From positions 1 to 41,147 of the forward strand of contig CACYTI010000019.1 of the NCBI GenBank assembly GCA_902777275.1: a DNA stretch of 41,147 bases, given 5' to 3'. The first letter of the stretch is position 1; each line of letters starts with the position of its first letter. The notes beneath the pieces are model-generated. The model saw nothing but the letters and a program-made list of their open reading frames with translations, ran no database searches and was not told the DNA's origin. Shown here in pieces: positions 39,169 through 41,147 of this stretch. The stretch comes from an uncultured Ruminococcus sp. (GTDB lineage: Bacteria > Bacillota > Clostridia > Oscillospirales > Acutalibacteraceae). The translations under genes were made by a program, and so were the position numbers.

Positions 39169-40392
39169 TCAGTCTCTTTTGAACAGATCCCTTGTATATA
39201 CCTTGTCCTCAACGTCGCCGAGCACATCCTGATCGAAGCGGTTGGCGAGGATCACGTCGGATTCAGCCTTGAAGCGCTCCAGATCATTCACAACCTCGGA
39301 GCGGAAGAAGGCGGAGCCGTCCTCGAGTGTGGGCTCGTAAATAATGATCGGGATACCTTTTGCCTTGATGCGCTTCATAACGCCCTGAATAGCAGAGGCG
39401 CGGAAGTTATCGCTGTTGCTCTTCATGGTCAGGCGGTATACGCCGACAGTTCCGGGATTCCGGGCGATGATCTGATCGGCGATGAAATCCTTTCTCACGG
39501 TGTTGGAGCGGACGACCGCCTCGATCATCGTCTGGGGCACGTCCTTATAGTTTGCGAGAAGCTGCTTGGTGTCCTTGGGCAGGCAATAACCGCCGTAGCC
39601 GAAGCTCGGGTTGTTGTAGTGGCTGCCGATACGGGGATCCATGCACACGCCGTCAATGATCATCTGAGTGTCAAGTCCCTTTGTCTGTGCGTAGGTGTCG
39701 AGCTCGTTGAAGTAGCTGACGCGCACTGCAAGGTAGGTATTGGCGAAAAGCTTGATCGCCTCTGCCTCGGTGGGGTGAGCAATAAGGATCGGGATATTCT
39801 GCTCCTCTGCGTCCGCTCTCTTCTCCTCTTCTCTTGCACCCTCAAGAAGAAGCTGCGCGAACATCTCTGCCTCTTCCTTCTGATCGTCGTCCGCGCCGAC
39901 AACGATGCGGCTGGGATGGAGGTTATCGTAGAGCGCCTTGGATTCTCTCAGGAATTCAGGGCTGAAAATTATGTTATCAACGCCGTATTTCTTTTTGACG
40001 CTGTCTGTATAGCCGACGGGAATTGTGCTCTTGATTACGATAAGCACATTGGGATTAACCTTGAGCGTCCACTCGATAGCGTCCTCAACGGCGCTTGTGT
40101 CGAAAAAGTGGTTTTTATCGTCATAGTTGGTAGGAGTGGCGACGATCACCAACTCTGCGGAGCCGTAAGCCTCCGCCTTGTCAGTGGTAGTGCGGAGATT
40201 CAGCTTGCGCTCACCCGCGTTCACCTCTCTGAAAAAGCGCTCGATCTCATCGTCCTGAATGGGACTGATGAATTTGTTCAGCTTTTCCGCCTTTGCCTCT
40301 GTGGTTGTGATGGCGGTCACCTCGTGCTTCTGCGCAAGCAGAACCGCTAACGAAAGTCCGACGTATCCCACGCCTGCTACTGTAATTTTCAT
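39169..40392 (-). CDS. ugd: UDP-glucose 6-dehydrogenase
   Basis: Oxidises UDP-glucose to UDP-glucuronate using two NAD+, a precursor for capsule and other acidic polysaccharides. The 407-residue protein has the Rossmann motif GVGYVG (7-12), FSPEFLRE with Glu147, the active-site Lys214 and Asn218 in [11 protein letters not shown], and catalytic Cys270 in [16 protein letters not shown]. This last motif is that of the short HasB/Cap3A-like forms. GGAGG precedes the ATG by nine bases. The ATG overlaps the stop codon of a truncated epimerase stub (ATGA), a relic of an earlier operon; the current promoter is at 40581-40609. Confidence 0.95.
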   Translation of the reverse strand: MKITVAGVGYVGLSLAVLLAQKHEVTAITTTEAKAEKLNKFISPIQDDEIERFFREVNAGERKLNLRTTTDKAEAYGSAELVIVATPTNYDDKNHFFDTSAVEDAIEWTLKVNPNVLIVIKSTIPVGYTDSVKKKYGVDNIIFSPEFLRESKALYDNLHPSRIVVGADDDQKEEAEMFAQLLLEGAREEEKRADAEEQNIPILIAHPTEAEAIKLFANTYLAVRVSYFNELDTYAQTKGLDTQMIIDGVCMDPRIGSHYNNPSFGYGGYCLPKDTKQLLANYKDVPQTMIEAVVRSNTVRKDFIADQIIARNPGTVGVYRLTMKSNSDNFRASAIQGVMKRIKAKGIPIIIYEPTLEDGSAFFRSEVVNDLERFKAESDVILANRFDQDVLGDVEDKVYTRDLFKRD

Positions 40393-40511
40393 AGCTTGAT
40401 TCCTCCATAATTTGCTTTATACAACTCCGCAAATGATCTCAGACCTTCTCTGATACCGATTTGAGGGGTAAATCTGAAATTATACTCCAATTCCGCGTTC
40501 CGATACTTTTT
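40389..40511 (-). pseudogene. C-terminal stub of a NAD-dependent sugar epimerase
   Basis: On the minus strand about 40 codons read ELEYNFRFTPQIGIREGLRS and then [11 protein letters not shown], ending at a TGA that overlaps the ugd start. This is the familiar tail of nucleotide-sugar epimerases of the UDP-glucuronate 4-epimerase type (TP..GI.EGL..F..WY). An in-frame TAG at 40512-40514 and the loss of everything upstream show that only the tail is left. The ATGA overlap suggests epimerase and ugd were once translated together. Confidence 0.75.
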
Positions 40512-40580
40512 CTATATTCGGGAGCCGATACCGCAACACGGAAAAATCCGCATCAACAGCGGGTTTTTGGTAACTAAAAA

Positions 40581-40609
40581 ATTATATCATATTTTTTTAC
40601 TTATTTCAA
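40581..40609 (-). promoter_or_regulatory. Promoter now serving ugd
   Basis: On the minus strand TTGAAA (40604-40609) and TATAAT (40581-40586) are 17 bases apart. The leader of about 180 bases includes the epimerase stub. Confidence 0.7.
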
Positions 40610-40630
40610 CTGTGAAAATGATAAGAAATC

Positions 40631-40662
40631 GCACGAAAGTCCCGTAACTTTCATGCTTTTTG
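40631..40662 (+). terminator. Terminator-like hairpin upstream of the ugd promoter
   Basis: GCA-GAAAGT and ACTTTC-TGC pair with one internal mismatch around CCCGTA, followed by five T on the plus strand. No plus-strand gene precedes it, so it may be a relic. Confidence 0.4.
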
Positions 40663-40776
40663 CATTTATGTGAAAGAAATCAAACCCCAAAATGATCTTC
40701 CGCTCCTTTTCGACCACTGTATGCAGGCAAAGAAAAAACCGGAAATCGGCAGAACAGAACATCGTGAGCCGTCTAA

Positions 40777-40935
40777 TTCTTTCACTCGCCTTTCAGTCAA
40801 CATAGCCATAGTGCACCAAGAAGCTTGTCAGGTCACAGCCAAATAAAAACTGCATTAAACATTTATGCTCATGCGGTTCTGCAAAACAATAAGACCGCAT
40901 TTAGCAAGGTCGCTTCATCGTTGGAATCACAATAA
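40777..40935 (+). pseudogene. C-terminal stub of a tyrosine recombinase (integrase)
   Basis: The frame from 40822 reads SLSGHSQIKTALNIYAHA and continues for about 20 residues to a stop at 40933-40935. This is the end of a phage/ICE-type tyrosine recombinase: GHS holds the conserved second-last catalytic His and IYAH the nucleophilic Tyr. The frame opens only at 40777 after a TAA, and the Arg-containing catalytic parts are absent, so it is a remnant. Another frame (about 40671-40848) stays open and might hold a frameshifted upstream part, but similarity is weak. Confidence 0.7.
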
Positions 40936-40955
40936 TGAAAAAAAATTTCAAAAAA

Positions 40956-41147
40956 ATCGAGTAGGGCGGAATAACTCCGCCCTCTCACACCACCGTACGT
41001 GCCGTTCGGCATACGGCGGTCCAATTCAATTTCAAAGTATGCTGTCTGAGATAGTAATCTAATGGACTGACCAAGCCTCGCTTGGTCAGTTTCTCTTTGC
41101 TGATTGCTTTCTTAATCTGTGGCAAGCATACGGCTTTCATATACCCT
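40956..41147 (-). mobile_element. Group II intron, 3' end (domains V and VI plus end of the maturase gene)
   Basis: Reading the minus strand from the window edge: the end of the intron protein, then domain V (40989-41020: ACCGCCGTA-TGCC-GAAC-GGCA-CG bulge-TACGGTGGT, the two-base bulge and tetraloop layout is exact), then domain VI (stem AGGGCGGA/TCCGCCCT at 40963-40983) and the usual 3' end CTACTCGAT. The 3' boundary is put at 40956. The intron lies on the strand opposite to the recombinase stub and ends 21 bases past its stop. The rest lies beyond the window. Confidence 0.85.
40985..41147 (-). CDS. ltrA: Group II intron reverse transcriptase/maturase, C-terminal end (partial)
   Basis: Only the last 53 residues are in the window: they include GYMKAVCLPQIKKAISKEKL, GLVSPLDYYL and a tail that runs through domain V to a TGA at 40985-40987. 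The GL(V/I)S..DYY ending, directly upstream of domain V, is that of intron-encoded proteins, and the frame is open to the window edge. The true stop could be earlier in other family members; the start lies outside. Confidence 0.65.
   Translation of the reverse strand, partial: GYMKAVCLPQIKKAISKEKLTKRGLVSPLDYYLRQHTLKLNWTAVCRTARTVV

Noticed and set aside
39160-40350. Long plus-strand open frame of 396 codons opposite ugd
   Set aside because: It is antisense to a complete, well-conserved UDP-glucose dehydrogenase, lacks a ribosome binding site and shows no family motif; it reflects codon bias of the real gene.
40631-40776. Upstream half of the integrase in the frame open over about 40671-40848
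   Set aside because: No Arg-containing catalytic motif is convincing in any frame; only the last 38 codons of the other frame match the family.

Overview
The window looks like a chromosomal segment of a low-to-mid GC Firmicute of class Clostridia, most likely an Oscillospiraceae/Ruminococcus-type gut or rumen bacterium. This is inferred from three things: two secreted proteins end in type I dockerins (cellulosome-style), a long minus-strand housekeeping operon has the classic Firmicutes gene order, and ribosome binding sites are strong AGGAGG types with frequent GTG and TTG starts. No rRNA, tRNA or CRISPR array was seen.

Layout. 1-355: tandem copies of a dispersed palindromic repeat. 356-2469: a polysaccharide ABC exporter (permease, then ATPase) on the minus strand. 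2470-2895: a second repeat element and two divergent promoters. 2896-5112: a lipoprotein cyclophilin and a dockerin protein, both plus. 5199-9201: GH3 hexosaminidase lipoprotein, tex and a zinc-ribbon membrane protein (minus). 9362-9868: a CarD-like RNA polymerase regulator. 9869-10558: a 690-base gap with a candidate small RNA. 10559-12193: a zinc-ribbon, PASTA-bearing pseudokinase.

12423-27447 is one minus-strand array of 15 genes: yicC, remA, gmk, rpoZ, priA, def, fmt, a YugP-like metalloprotease, rsmB, rlmN, a PP2C phosphatase, the PASTA kinase PknB/PrkC, rsgA, thiamine pyrophosphokinase and a dockerin-bearing CotH protein. Most joints overlap or are under 66 bases, so one promoter before yicC could serve much of it. 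It couples translation maturation (def, fmt, rlmN, rsmB, rsgA) with Ser/Thr phospho-signalling (kinase/phosphatase pair).

27634-33298: a membrane protein, yebC with an unusual tandem structured leader, a C39-like/PNPOx-like pair, and a two-gene minimal SUF iron-sulfur system followed by a third repeat element. 33318-38287: a sugar ABC importer (two permeases and a binding protein) plus a second, separately promoted paralogous binding protein; no ATPase gene is present. 38569-38961: a PNPOx-like flavoprotein. 39051-41147: UDP-glucose dehydrogenase surrounded by gene debris: an internally deleted XRE regulator, the C-terminal stub of a sugar epimerase, the C-terminal stub of a tyrosine recombinase, and the 3' end of a group II intron running off the window.

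The most interesting items are the catalytically dead PASTA pseudokinase near an intact PASTA kinase, the tandem structured repeats in the yebC leader, the modular repeat family whose hairpin arms show a compensatory change, the candidate small RNA upstream of carD, and the mobile-element scar beside ugd. I did not find a wholly new defence or biosynthetic system.
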